Shown in pieces: positions 8,054 through 16,953 of a stretch of DNA of 64,000 nt; within the stretch, counting starts at the first letter, position 1; every line of letters starts with the position of its first letter. Location of the stretch: the NCBI GenBank assembly GCA_913055735.1, contig CAJXKD010000002.1:186001-250000 (forward strand), read 5' to 3'. The translations under genes and the position numbers were made by a program. Source of the stretch: an uncultured Rhodospirillales bacterium. Lineage in GTDB: Bacteria > Pseudomonadota > Alphaproteobacteria > Rhodospirillales > UBA2165. The notes under the pieces were generated by a model. It ran no database searches. It had not been told where the DNA came from and saw only the letters and a list, made by a program, of their open reading frames with translations.

Positions 8054-8938
8054 ATGACTATTCGCGCCATCGTCCTCATGGTTTTTGCGCTCGTCGCCGC
8101 GGCGGGGACCGCCGTTTTCGCCCGCACATGGGTTGCGGCGCAGCGTGCCCAGGTGCAGACCGTCATGGTCGAGAAGAGCACGCCGCAGGCGGAAATCCTG
8201 GTGGCGTCCGCAGACCTGCCGGCCGGTGAGTTCATCCAGGAAAAGCACCTGAAATGGCAGGCCTGGCCGAAAGATGGCGTCGGCGACGGATATGTCGCCA
8301 AGGCCGGAACCGATGCCGAGGTCACGTCACTTCGCCAGGGCTTCGTCGGCGCCGTCGTTCGCTCGCAGATTACGGCCGGCGAACCGATCACCAAAAAACG
8401 GATCGTGCAGCCTGGGGACCGCGGTTTTCTTGCCGCCGTCCTCACGCCGGGAACGCGCGCTGTGTCGGTGCCAGTCAATGCGACCACCGGGATCGCCGGC
8501 TTCGTTTTCCCCGGTGACAAGGTCGATCTAATCCTGACCGTCAAATTCAGCGGCGGTGAGGGGAGCGAGAAACAGACCCGTTATGTGAGCAAGACGATGC
8601 TTGCCGCCATTCGGGTAGTCGCCATCGATCAGAAGACCGAGCAAACGGATGGCGATGTCAAACCTGTCAAGAACGTGACTTTGGAAGTCACCCCCGAACA
8701 GGCGGAGAAGATCGCCATCGGGCTCCAGATGGGCGCCCTTTCGCTGAGCCTCAACAGCTTGGCGCGGGTGGGTGAAGACGGCCTTGCGGTGGCCGACACC
8801 GCGGACGCCCCGGTCGTCAAGGATAAGCGGGAGTACACCCTCGATCGGGACGTGTTCTCCTTCGGAAAAGGCAATAAGGCGTCGGGCACGCGCGTCGAAG
8901 TTCTGCGCGGCTCGAAGTCCGAGAAGGCGAAATTCTAG
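8054..8938 (+). CDS. cpaB: Flp pilus assembly protein CpaB (RcpC)
   Basis: This 294-residue protein has one N-terminal membrane anchor (about residues 5-25), then an SAF domain beginning around ILVASADLPAGEFIQ. The CpaB core with TRAVSVPVNATTGIAGFVFPGDKVD, typical of the RcpC/CpaB family, follows. These proteins act in the periplasm and are thought to link or gate the secretin channel. The length is typical. It lies between cpaA (11-base gap) and cpaC (19-base gap), with a GAGGGGG-type ribosome-binding region before the ATG. Confidence 0.93.
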   Translation: MTIRAIVLMVFALVAAAGTAVFARTWVAAQRAQVQTVMVEKSTPQAEILVASADLPAGEFIQEKHLKWQAWPKDGVGDGYVAKAGTDAEVTSLRQGFVGAVVRSQITAGEPITKKRIVQPGDRGFLAAVLTPGTRAVSVPVNATTGIAGFVFPGDKVDLILTVKFSGGEGSEKQTRYVSKTMLAAIRVVAIDQKTEQTDGDVKPVKNVTLEVTPEQAEKIAIGLQMGALSLSLNSLARVGEDGLAVADTADAPVVKDKREYTLDRDVFSFGKGNKASGTRVEVLRGSKSEKAKF

Positions 8939-8957
8939 GACGCGCGGGAGCTCAGTT

Positions 8958-10451
8958 ATGAAGCACACATTTAATATGAACCGCGTTCTTTCAGTTCTCA
9001 TCGCTTTGGCGTTGATCCTGGCGATCATGCTGCCGGCCACAGTGGCGGGCGCGGTCGAGATTATCGATGGCGATGGTGCGCAGTTGAACCTCGAGGTGAG
9101 CAAAGGAAAGCTGGTCCGCCTCGACCGGGCCGCGCATACGGTCTTCGTTGCCGATCCGGATATCGCCGACATTCAGGTCAAATCTCCGCGCCTGATCTAT
9201 CTCCTCGCGCGCAAGCCGGGCGAAACCACCCTGTTTGCTGTCGATGAACAGGAACGCGTGCTGGCCAATATTCCGGTCATTGTTAGCCACAATCTCGGTG
9301 GATTGCGCCGCGCCGCCAGCGAACTGGTGCCGGGGGCCAATATTGCGGTCAGCAGTGTCGAGGGAGCCATCGTCATCGAGGGCGACGTCGAAAATGCGAC
9401 GCAGGCACGGGATATTGCCAACCTGGCCGAGAAGTTCCTGCCCGAAGGCGGCAGCGTGCTCAATCGTCTTCGCGTGACAGCGCCCAATCAGATCAACCTG
9501 CGTGTCCGTGTCGCCGAGATTACGCGGGGCGTCGACAAGCAGTTGGGCTTCAACTGGACGGCCGCGGGATCGTTGGGCGGTTTGACCTTGGGTCTCGCCA
9601 CGGCCAACCCCTTCTCGGGCGCCGCCCTCAATTCCGTCACAGGCAGCACCACCCAGGGCGGCTGGAACCTCAATTCCGTCATCGACGCCCTCGAAGAAGA
9701 GGGGCTGGTGCAAATCCTCGCCGAGCCGAACCTGACCGCCACGTCCGGTGAAACGGCGAGTTTCCTTGCCGGTGGCGAGTTCCCCATCCTGGTGCCGGGA
9801 TCGGACGGCTCCGTGACCATCGACTTCAAGAAGTTCGGTGTGTCGCTCGCCTTTACGCCGACATTGGTCGGGTCTCGCCGTATCAATCTGCATGTGCGGC
9901 CGGAGGTCAGCCAGCTATCCACCACCAACGCCGTGACCCTCGCCAACTTCCAAGTGCCCGCGCTGACGACTCGGCGGGCGGAAACGACCGTGGAGTTGGG
10001 CAGCGGCCAAAGCTTCGCCATCGCGGGGTTGCTACAGAACAACGTGACTCACGACATTTCCAAATTCCCGGGGCTCGGCGACGTGCCGGTGCTGGGCAAC
10101 CTGTTCAAGTCCGACCGCTTCCAGCGCGACGAAAGCGAACTCGTCATCATCGTTACGCCGTATCTGGTGAAACCGGTGTCGCAGCGCCTCGCAGCGCCGA
10201 CCGACAAATATCTGTCTCCGCACGATGCGCAGCGCTACGGCTATGGCGGGACCAACCGTCAACTGCCGGCTGAGGCCCCAACTGATACGATGCCCGATAC
10301 GACAACCGATATACCGCTTCAAACGCCGGCGCGGAACCCGAGTGATGCGCCGACGCCGCCGGCAATGCCGCGTACGCCGGTATCCCGTCAGCCCGTCCAG
10401 CAATCTCAAGACGGGACGACGCTGATCGGTCCGGCCGGTTTCCGGCTATAG
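8958..10451 (+). CDS. cpaC: Tad secretin CpaC (RcpA)
   Basis: This is the outer-membrane secretin through which the Flp pilus emerges. The 497-residue product has a Sec signal peptide (hydrophobic residues 10-30) and a pilus/BON-like N domain. The C-terminal secretin domain has PILVPGSDGSVTIDFKKFGV and VPVLGNLFKSDRFQRDESEL, and ends TPYLVKP. After the secretin core an unusual tail of about 75 residues is rich in Pro and Thr. I chose the ATG at 8958 because GGGAG ends 7 bases upstream and the signal peptide starts there. The frame stays open further upstream inside cpaB, but that part is not believable as protein. Confidence 0.93.
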   Translation: MKHTFNMNRVLSVLIALALILAIMLPATVAGAVEIIDGDGAQLNLEVSKGKLVRLDRAAHTVFVADPDIADIQVKSPRLIYLLARKPGETTLFAVDEQERVLANIPVIVSHNLGGLRRAASELVPGANIAVSSVEGAIVIEGDVENATQARDIANLAEKFLPEGGSVLNRLRVTAPNQINLRVRVAEITRGVDKQLGFNWTAAGSLGGLTLGLATANPFSGAALNSVTGSTTQGGWNLNSVIDALEEEGLVQILAEPNLTATSGETASFLAGGEFPILVPGSDGSVTIDFKKFGVSLAFTPTLVGSRRINLHVRPEVSQLSTTNAVTLANFQVPALTTRRAETTVELGSGQSFAIAGLLQNNVTHDISKFPGLGDVPVLGNLFKSDRFQRDESELVIIVTPYLVKPVSQRLAAPTDKYLSPHDAQRYGYGGTNRQLPAEAPTDTMPDTTTDIPLQTPARNPSDAPTPPAMPRTPVSRQPVQQSQDGTTLIGPAGFRL

Positions 10452-10476
10452 AACGCGAAACGAGAGGAGCACCCCA

Positions 10477-10908
10477 ATGCTTTCCCGTAAATTCCCCCGT
10501 CTGCTCAGAGCCGCCGCGCTTGCGCTACCGTTCTTCGCGATTGCCGGCTGCACGGAGAGCTTCGTCAGCGACCTGCCGAAAGGTCCCAGCGTCAATAGGC
10601 TGGAGGCGCACCGGACGGCGACGGGTGTGGTTCTCAACGTGCCCGGCTGTCCCGACTGGTCCAAGGAGGTCCGCCATAACTATTCCAACTCGGTTCACAG
10701 CAACTTCGGCTGTGCCGACGCGACCAACCTTGGCCTGATGATCGCCAATCCGGAGGACGTGCTCGAAGGGCGCAATCCGGGTGCGGCGGACGGAACCTAC
10801 GCCGCCGGCGCCATCGAACGTTACCGCAAGGGCGAAACCAAGCCGCTTCAAGCCGGCGGTGCCGTGTCCGGAGATGCCAGCGGTGGTGAAACCACCGGTG
10901 GTCAGTAG
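10477..10908 (+). CDS. cpaD: Pilus assembly lipoprotein CpaD (short form)
   Basis: The 143-residue product starts with a signal peptide ending in a lipobox (AIAGC, Cys at about residue 25). Lipidation and outer-membrane anchoring, as pilot of the secretin, are therefore likely. The family core is clear: NVPGCPDWSKEV and SNFGCADATNLGLMIANPED, with conserved Cys. CpaD proteins are often above 200 residues. The usual N-terminal half after the lipobox is largely missing here, with only about 45 residues before the core. There is no sign of a frameshift. It lies between cpaC and cpaE. Confidence 0.88.
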   Translation: MLSRKFPRLLRAAALALPFFAIAGCTESFVSDLPKGPSVNRLEAHRTATGVVLNVPGCPDWSKEVRHNYSNSVHSNFGCADATNLGLMIANPEDVLEGRNPGAADGTYAAGAIERYRKGETKPLQAGGAVSGDASGGETTGGQ

Positions 10909-10933
10909 ACGGCCAATAAACGGGGCAAAAGCC

Positions 10934-12163
10934 ATGTTGGATTCACTGATGACAAAGAGCGAAACCGTCGAGGCCGAGAACGTCGGCGAACGGACGTTTT
11001 TCGCCGCCGTCGACGACGTCGTCACGCAGGCATGTATTGCCCGTGTCGCGGAAGGTTTCGGCTGGCCTGCCGACTGGGTGTCCGAAGGCGGGCTCGAGGC
11101 TGCGATCCAGGCGCTCGATGCCGGAATGACGCCGTCGATTTTGATCGTCGATGTCTCGAGCTCCGCCGATCCGGAGGCCGATCTCCAGCGGTTGGCCGAG
11201 CTTTGCGATACGGACGTCCGTGTTCTCGCCCTTGGCAGCGAAAACGATATCGGGCTTTACCGCGATCTGATGGCCCTCGGCGTAAGCGACTACCTCGTCA
11301 AGCCGGTCACGGCGGAAGTTATCCAGGCCGCGTTGGCGCATATGATGGCGCCGTCCGAAGAGGACGGCGGAGAGGCACGGGAATCCCGCGTCACCGCAAT
11401 CCTCGGCGCGCGCGGCGGGGCGGGGACCAGTACCGTCGCGACGGCGATGGCCTGGCTCATGGCCCACCAGTTCGACCGGAAGACGGTGCTGTTCGATCTC
11501 GACCTGAACTTCGGCACCTCGGCCCTCATGCTGGATCTCGAGCCCGGTAAGGGATTGAGCGAAGCGCTCGCCAATCCCAACCGCGTGGACGAGCTGTTCG
11601 TTGCCCGTGGCCTTGTCCGCGAATCCGAGAACTTGATGCTGCTCTCGGCCGAAGAATCCATCGGCTCCGGCTGTAACATCGATATCGACGCGGTGATGCG
11701 GCTCACCAATATGCTGTGCGCGACGTTCGACGAAGTGGTGATGGATGTGCCGCGTCATGCCTTGCTTGCCGATGCGCGCATCTTGGCGAACGCGGACCGG
11801 ATCGTCGTCGTATCCGACCCGTCCCTTGCCGGCCTGCGCGATACGCGTCAAATTCTGAAGGCGGCCAGGGAATATGCGCCCGAGGCCCGTATCGTGACGG
11901 TGCTTGCCCAGGCGGGCCGTTTGAAGGACGCCGAGGTTTCAAAGGCGGACTTCGAAGCGGCGATCGACACCGTGATCGATTTCACCATTCCCTACGATCC
12001 CAAATCGGTGGCTCTGGCAACGGCGTTGGCGTCGTCCGTGCCCGAGGCGGCACCCAAAGGACTGGCTGCCAAATCTTTGATCGATATGACCAGGAACATC
12101 GGTGAATTTGTCGAGCCGGAAGCTGAATCCCAGTCGCTCCTGCGGTTTTTGAAGAAGGGGTAG
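10934..12163 (+). CDS. cpaE: CpaE/TadZ pilus localisation ATPase-like protein
   Basis: This 409-residue protein has an N-terminal receiver-like domain (about residues 20-140) without a clear phospho-Asp pocket, followed by a ParA/MinD-type domain beginning ESRVTAILGARGGAGTSTVA. The P-loop lacks the canonical GKT lysine (GGAGTST), as is common in CpaE/TadZ. Later motifs include LFDLDLNFGTSALML and VVMDVPRH. TadZ proteins mark the pole or assembly site and recruit the CpaF ATPase. I chose the ATG at 10934 because it matches the family start. An upstream extension would overlap cpaD. Confidence 0.9.
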   Translation: MLDSLMTKSETVEAENVGERTFFAAVDDVVTQACIARVAEGFGWPADWVSEGGLEAAIQALDAGMTPSILIVDVSSSADPEADLQRLAELCDTDVRVLALGSENDIGLYRDLMALGVSDYLVKPVTAEVIQAALAHMMAPSEEDGGEARESRVTAILGARGGAGTSTVATAMAWLMAHQFDRKTVLFDLDLNFGTSALMLDLEPGKGLSEALANPNRVDELFVARGLVRESENLMLLSAEESIGSGCNIDIDAVMRLTNMLCATFDEVVMDVPRHALLADARILANADRIVVVSDPSLAGLRDTRQILKAAREYAPEARIVTVLAQAGRLKDAEVSKADFEAAIDTVIDFTIPYDPKSVALATALASSVPEAAPKGLAAKSLIDMTRNIGEFVEPEAESQSLLRFLKKG

Positions 12164-12166
12164 GCA

Positions 12167-13885
12167 ATGTTTGGGAAGCGCTCAACCGAAACACAGCCCA
12201 CTTCTCCGAAACGGGCCGCCAAGTTCGGCGGCACGGCCAAGAAGGAGAAGACTGTTGTGCCTCTGAAGCCGATTGAGACGCCGGCGCAAACCGAGGCCGT
12301 GGCGACGAGCGTTATGCCCGTTAAACAACCGGCGAACGAATCGGACTCGCTGAAGCCGCAAGTGGACGCCAAACGCGAAGAGCTCATGGAGCGCGCCATC
12401 GCGTTGACGCAGCCTAAATTGCAGAAGCGTATCCCGGTGAGCGAAGCCAGCGAGTTGGAACGCGGCGAGCTGGCGCGGCGCGTGGAGAAGCAGTTGCGCA
12501 AGGTGCTGGCCGCCCAGAACATTGCCTTGGACGAACACGAAGTTCGGGATGCCGTCACCGTGCTGATGGTCGAGTTCCTGGACAAAATCGAAAAAGCCAA
12601 GCGTCACCCGACGGCGCCCAAGCTGTCCGATCCCGTCGAACAGGCGAAGCTTCGCGTGCAGCCGCTTCTGCTCGACCGCATCGATATCGCCAAGGCAACG
12701 GAAATGCCGCGCGAAGAATTGGTGCAGCAGATCGGCGACATCGTGACGGAAATCCTGGTCGAGGAGAAAATCCAGCTCAACCTTTCCGAACAGCGCAATC
12801 TGATTACCGCGCTGCTGAATGACATGCTGGGCCTCGGCCCGTTGGAAGAACTGCTCGCCGATGAAGCGGTGGCCGACATCATGGTCAACGGTGCCAATCA
12901 GGTTTATGTGGAGCGCAACGGTAAGCTGGAACTCACCAAGGTTACCTTCCGCGACAACGCGCACGTCATGAACATCGCGCAGCGTATCGTTGCCGCCGTC
13001 GGCCGGCGCGTCGACGAAACAACGCCGCTCGTGGACGCGCGCCTCGCCGACGGCTCGCGCGTCAACATCATTATTCCGCCCCTTGCCATCGACGGGCCGA
13101 CGATCTCCATCCGTAAGTTCTCGGAAAAGAAGATCACCCTCGACGTGATGGCGGCGCAGGCCAACCTGTCGGACGATATGGCGCGGACACTGAAGATCGC
13201 GTCGCGCGCACGCCTCAACATTCTTATCTCCGGTGGTACCGGTTCGGGTAAGACGACGTTGCTTAACGCCTTGTCGCAAATGATCGACCACGGCGAGCGC
13301 ATCGTAACCATCGAGGACGCCGCCGAGCTGCAGCTGCAGCAGCCGCATGTGGTGCGTCTCGAAACGCGGCCCGCAAACCTGGAAGGCGACGGTGAGATCA
13401 CCCAGACGGAACTCGTGAAGAACGCCCTGCGTATGCGCCCCGACCGGATCATCCTCGGCGAAATTCGCGCCGGTGAGGCGCTCGATATGTTGCAGGCGAT
13501 GAACACGGGCCACGACGGATCGCTCGGCACCATCCACGCCAACAATCCGCGCGAAGCCCTGACGCGTTTGGAAAATATGGTCGCTATGTCGGGCGTCAAG
13601 CTTCCCAACGAAGCGGTACGTGCGCAAATCGCCGGTGCTCTCGACATGATCGTGCAGGTCAGCCGGATGCGCGACGGTGTGCGCCGCATTGTTCAGATCA
13701 CCGAGGTCGTCGGCATGGAAGGCGAGGTGATCACGACCCAAGACCTCTTCACTTACCAGTTTACGGACGAAGATGCCGACGGCCGCTTGATCGGTGAATT
13801 CAAGAAGGCGGGTCTGCGTCCGGTCTTCGCCGACCGGGCCGCCTACTTCGGTCTCAACCAAGCGCTGCTGGAGGCGACGCTCTGA
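12167..13885 (+). CDS. cpaF: CpaF/TadA secretion ATPase
   Basis: This is a 572-residue type II/IV secretion hexameric ATPase powering Flp pilus extension and retraction. Walker A is ISGGTGSGKTTLLNAL, followed by an Asp box (VTIEDAAELQL), Walker B (DRIILGEIRAGEALDM) and a His box (GTIHANNPREAL). The N-terminus is about 70-80 residues longer than most CpaF proteins, and this extension is polar and lysine-rich. The ATG lies 3 bases after the cpaE stop. The stop codon overlaps the tadB start (TGATG). The C-terminus is standard. Confidence 0.96.
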   Translation: MFGKRSTETQPTSPKRAAKFGGTAKKEKTVVPLKPIETPAQTEAVATSVMPVKQPANESDSLKPQVDAKREELMERAIALTQPKLQKRIPVSEASELERGELARRVEKQLRKVLAAQNIALDEHEVRDAVTVLMVEFLDKIEKAKRHPTAPKLSDPVEQAKLRVQPLLLDRIDIAKATEMPREELVQQIGDIVTEILVEEKIQLNLSEQRNLITALLNDMLGLGPLEELLADEAVADIMVNGANQVYVERNGKLELTKVTFRDNAHVMNIAQRIVAAVGRRVDETTPLVDARLADGSRVNIIIPPLAIDGPTISIRKFSEKKITLDVMAAQANLSDDMARTLKIASRARLNILISGGTGSGKTTLLNALSQMIDHGERIVTIEDAAELQLQQPHVVRLETRPANLEGDGEITQTELVKNALRMRPDRIILGEIRAGEALDMLQAMNTGHDGSLGTIHANNPREALTRLENMVAMSGVKLPNEAVRAQIAGALDMIVQVSRMRDGVRRIVQITEVVGMEGEVITTQDLFTYQFTDEDADGRLIGEFKKAGLRPVFADRAAYFGLNQALLEATL

Positions 13886-14871
13886 TGAACCTCGCAGATC
13901 TCATTCTCTTTGCCGGGGTGATGCTGGCGTTCGGGGCCGGGGCGCTTGCGTTGGCGAGCGCCATGGGCGCGCGGCGAAAGCAGGTTCGTGCCCGTGCCCG
14001 CGCCTTGACCCGGCGTTTGCACGCGCGCGGCGCAAGCGACGATGCGCCGAGCGCGGATTTGCGCAAGGTGGAACCCAACCAATTCCCGCTCATCGAAGCC
14101 GTGGTTGCGCGCTTGCTGCCACGTCCCGAAATCTTACGGGAACGCCTGAGCCGTACCGGCAAAGAGATCTCCGTCGGGGCTTATGTCGCAGTATGTATCG
14201 TGGTCGCGATGGTCATGCTGCTGATGTTGAAGGGGATCGTCGGGCTGTCCTGGCTTGTCGCGTTGCCTGGCGCGGTCGCAGCGGGCGTCGTCATGCCGTA
14301 TTGGGCCACCGGGGTTCTCGCCGGCCGTCGCCAGCAGGCTTTCGTCAATATCTTCCCGGATGCCATCGACCTCATGGTGCGCGGCTTGAGGTCCGGTTTG
14401 CCCGTATCCGAATGTATCTCCACCATCGGTACCGAGATGGCCAACCCCGTCGGGTCCGAGTTCCGGGCGATCAACGATATGGTCCGGCTGGGCCAATCCA
14501 TGGACGATGCGCTGTGGTCGGCGGCCAAGCGTCTCGACATCGCGGATTTCAATTTCTTCGTCATCACCCTCAACGTGCAGCGCGAGACGGGTGGTAACCT
14601 TGCCGAAACCCTTGCCAACCTGTCCGATATTCTGCGTCAGCGGAAGCAGATGAAGCACAAGGTGAAGGCCTTGTCGTCCGAAGCGCGCGCCAGTGCCTAC
14701 ATCCTGGGATCGCTGCCGTTTCTGATGCTCGGCATCCTCATGGTCCTCAATACCGACTATGCGATGGAACTGTTCACCGATCCGCGCGGCCATACGGCGG
14801 TTGCGGTGGGCATCGGCATGCTGCTGACCGGGATCGCCGTCATGTTCAAAATGGTGAGGTTCGAGCCATGA
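13885..14871 (+). CDS. tadB: TadB inner-membrane platform protein
   Basis: This 328-residue protein has an N-terminal hydrophobic segment, a basic cytoplasmic stretch, two central membrane helices (about residues 95-140) and a T2SSF domain. The family motif FPDAIDLMVRGLRSGLPVSE starts near residue 157. Two C-terminal helices follow. TadB and TadC form the inner-membrane platform that couples CpaF to pilin insertion. Its ATG overlaps the cpaF stop, and its own stop overlaps tadC (ATGA), so the genes are translationally coupled. Confidence 0.93.
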   Translation: MNLADLILFAGVMLAFGAGALALASAMGARRKQVRARARALTRRLHARGASDDAPSADLRKVEPNQFPLIEAVVARLLPRPEILRERLSRTGKEISVGAYVAVCIVVAMVMLLMLKGIVGLSWLVALPGAVAAGVVMPYWATGVLAGRRQQAFVNIFPDAIDLMVRGLRSGLPVSECISTIGTEMANPVGSEFRAINDMVRLGQSMDDALWSAAKRLDIADFNFFVITLNVQRETGGNLAETLANLSDILRQRKQMKHKVKALSSEARASAYILGSLPFLMLGILMVLNTDYAMELFTDPRGHTAVAVGIGMLLTGIAVMFKMVRFEP

Positions 14872-15833
14872 GCGAGAGCATTCTCGGCATGCAGCCGGAA
14901 ACGGCGATTGCGCTGATGGCCTTCACGGCCGCGTTCTGCAGCGTGCTCGCCGTTTGGTACGGACTGCTCGCCAAAAATCCCATGCGGGCGCGGGCGAAGG
15001 CCCTGGCGCAACGCCGTGAAGGATGGCGGAGCAGCTTGCTCGGTCCGCGCCGGCGGCAGCGGCCGGAACAGGCGATGACGGCCATGCGGTCTATCGCGGC
15101 GCGGTTCAATCTGCTGCGCGGCAAATTGGCATCCGAAGCCGAGAAGGGGCTGATGCTTGCCGGTTGGCGGTCGGACGATGCGCTGGTTGCCTATGTCGTC
15201 GTCAAGGTCGCCTTGCCGGTGATCGCGGCCGGCGTGACGTTTGTGTTGGTCAGCCTCGTCGGCGTCGGCTCATTGGAGGCCATGTTCCAGATCTTCAGCA
15301 TCGTCGCCGCCGCGACGCTCGGCCTGTTCCTGCCCGACTGGGTAATCCGGTTCCGTGCCGGCAAACGGCGGAAGACGATGCAACGCAGCTTGCCGGACGC
15401 GCTCGATCTGTTGGTTATTTGCGTCGAGGCCGGGCTCGGCCTGGATGCCGCGCTTGTCCGGGTGTCGCGTGAGATGGCGAGCAGCGCGCCGGAACTGGCG
15501 GAAGAGCTGAGCCTGACCGCGATGGAATTGGGCTTCTTGCCGGACCGCCGCGCCGCGCTCAACAACCTCTTGATGCGGACCGATTTGCCGGCGCTGCGCG
15601 GTGTCGTCAACACGCTGCTTCAAACGGAGAAGTACGGCACGCCGTTGGCCAACTCGTTGCGGGTTCTGTCGGCGGAGTATCGCAAGGAACGCATGCTCAA
15701 GGCAGAGGAAAAGGCGGCCAAGCTACCCGCGACCCTGACCGTTCCAATGATCATTTTCATTCTGCCGACCCTGTTCATCGTCTTGCTGGGGCCGGCGGTC
15801 ATGCGCGCCTCCGATGCGTTGCAGGGATTTTAG
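14868..15833 (+). CDS. tadC: TadC inner-membrane platform protein
   Basis: This 321-residue protein is paired with TadB. It has an N-terminal membrane anchor, a central pair of helices (about residues 105-155) and a T2SSF domain with SLPDALDLLVICVEAGLGLD near residue 170. A late hydrophobic segment ends in IIFILPTLFIVLLGPAVM. It shares its first bases with the tadB stop (ATGA) and is the last gene of the cpa/tad operon. Two tandem hairpins lie after the stop. Confidence 0.93.
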   Translation: MSESILGMQPETAIALMAFTAAFCSVLAVWYGLLAKNPMRARAKALAQRREGWRSSLLGPRRRQRPEQAMTAMRSIAARFNLLRGKLASEAEKGLMLAGWRSDDALVAYVVVKVALPVIAAGVTFVLVSLVGVGSLEAMFQIFSIVAAATLGLFLPDWVIRFRAGKRRKTMQRSLPDALDLLVICVEAGLGLDAALVRVSREMASSAPELAEELSLTAMELGFLPDRRAALNNLLMRTDLPALRGVVNTLLQTEKYGTPLANSLRVLSAEYRKERMLKAEEKAAKLPATLTVPMIIFILPTLFIVLLGPAVMRASDALQGF

Positions 15834-15864
15834 GGGGAGGGAATAGGCCCGGTCATAGGCCGGT

Positions 15865-15892
15865 ATATCGATGACTGAATATCGATGACTGA
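15865..15892. repeat. Tandem duplication of a 14-bp unit
   Basis: ATATCGATGACTGA occurs twice back to back (15865-15878 and 15879-15892), without mismatch, just after tadC. It lies in non-coding DNA between convergent genes and probably arose by slippage. No function is evident. Confidence 0.85.
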
Positions 15893-15920
15893 TCTGACGA
15901 AATTTCGACCGGTTATGAAT

Positions 15921-15986
15921 GCGGCAGTCCTCTGGGATCCACTGCCGCGTTCCTGGCGGAGGGCTGCTTGGGGGTGGCCCTCCGCC
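15921..15986. terminator. Two tandem hairpins between convergent tadC and tadD
   Basis: Hairpin 1 pairs GCGGCAGT (15921-15928) with ACTGCCGC (15941-15948). Hairpin 2 pairs GGCGGAGGGC (15955-15964) with GCCCTCCGCC (15977-15986), a perfect 10-bp stem. Neither has a real T-tract. Their place between two facing genes suggests a bidirectional termination or RNA-stabilising role. Confidence 0.5.
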
Positions 15987-16001
15987 GCCCGTTTGGGGTG
16001 C

Positions 16002-16889
16002 TTATCGCGCTCTTGCGGGAAAGCCGAAGATACGGGCGGCGCGCTCGGTGCTCGAGAGCGGCTGCAGGCTGCGGTAGAAAGCGAGATTGTTGTCGATCTC
16101 GGCCTGGGAAAGATCCCGGCGCAAGATTTCTGCCGCCTCGGTATCGCGGCCCCACAAGCCGTATACCAGGGCCAGGTTGTGCCGGGCTGTGGCCGCGTCG
16201 GGCGTGCGCCCGCTTGCAATGGCGCGCAGCATTGTGGCCGCTTCGCCGTATTCGCCGCCGAGCGCCAGCGACAACGCCAGATTGTTGCGAAGGGACTTGT
16301 TCTCGGGCGCGCGCTCCAGTCCGTCGAGATACCGGTTCTCGGCCGCCTCGTGCTGGCCGGTCATATTGAAGGCGACGCCGAGGCCATTGAGGGCTTCGAT
16401 GTCGTCGGGGTCGGCGCCGAGGGCCGCGTCGTATTCGGCGATCGCCTCTTCCGCCCGCCCGCTGGCGATCAGTGCCTTGCCCAGCCCTTTGCGCACCTGG
16501 GGACGGGTATCGCCGAGCGCCACGGCCTGGCGATAGGCCACGGCGGCGCTTGCGAAGTCGCCAAGGTCGGTCAGGACCTTGCCGAGCCGAACGAGGGCAA
16601 CAGGGACCGTCGGCTCGATGATATGGGCGCGCCGGTACAGATTTGCGGCAGAAGCCAGATCGCCGCCCTTCTCGGTGAGCTGGGCGACCCGCATGACCTG
16701 TTGGAAGGCCGGCGAACCTGCGGCGGTGGGTTTCCCGGCATCGTCCCCGGACCCGCCGGGTAATCCGGAACACCCGGCCAAAACGAAGGCCAGGACCATG
16801 AAACCGAGGGCCGTGCATGCGGAACGTCGCCGGGGGCCAGAAGTTAACGCCATCTTTGCTTTTCTGCGGACAATAGGGTGTTGATCCAT
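16002..16889 (-). CDS. tadD: TadD-like TPR lipoprotein
   Basis: The product has a basic lead, a hydrophobic helix and a lipobox (VLAGC), so it is probably an outer-membrane lipoprotein. Tetratricopeptide repeats run from about residue 65 to 240. One repeat region reads EEAIAEYDAALGADPDDIEA. TadD proteins assist secretin assembly or pilus stability, and the position facing the tad operon supports that role. The 295-residue start is at 16889. An ATG at 16853 would put the lipobox Cys at residue 28, a more usual signal-peptide length, and may be the real start. Neither has a clear ribosome-binding site. Confidence 0.8.
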   Translation of the reverse strand: MDQHPIVRRKAKMALTSGPRRRSACTALGFMVLAFVLAGCSGLPGGSGDDAGKPTAAGSPAFQQVMRVAQLTEKGGDLASAANLYRRAHIIEPTVPVALVRLGKVLTDLGDFASAAVAYRQAVALGDTRPQVRKGLGKALIASGRAEEAIAEYDAALGADPDDIEALNGLGVAFNMTGQHEAAENRYLDGLERAPENKSLRNNLALSLALGGEYGEAATMLRAIASGRTPDAATARHNLALVYGLWGRDTEAAEILRRDLSQAEIDNNLAFYRSLQPLSSTERAARIFGFPARAR

Positions 16890-16953
16890 CTGAAATATCG
16901 CGAGAAACCGTAAGTATTTGTTCTAGCTTGTTAATAGTTAACGGTATCACTAT

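Noticed and set aside
10477..10908. Frameshifted cpaD
   Set aside because: The shorter protein keeps signal peptide, lipobox and core in one frame, and flanking spacing is normal. It is better seen as a short form.
12182..13861. 559-codon open frame on the minus strand opposite cpaF
   Set aside because: It is antisense to a clear ATPase gene, has His/Arg-rich composition with no family motif, and is typical of GC-rich shadow frames.
15885..16763. Plus-strand frame opposite the TadD-like gene
   Set aside because: The minus-strand product has TPR repeats and a lipobox; the plus-strand frame has neither.
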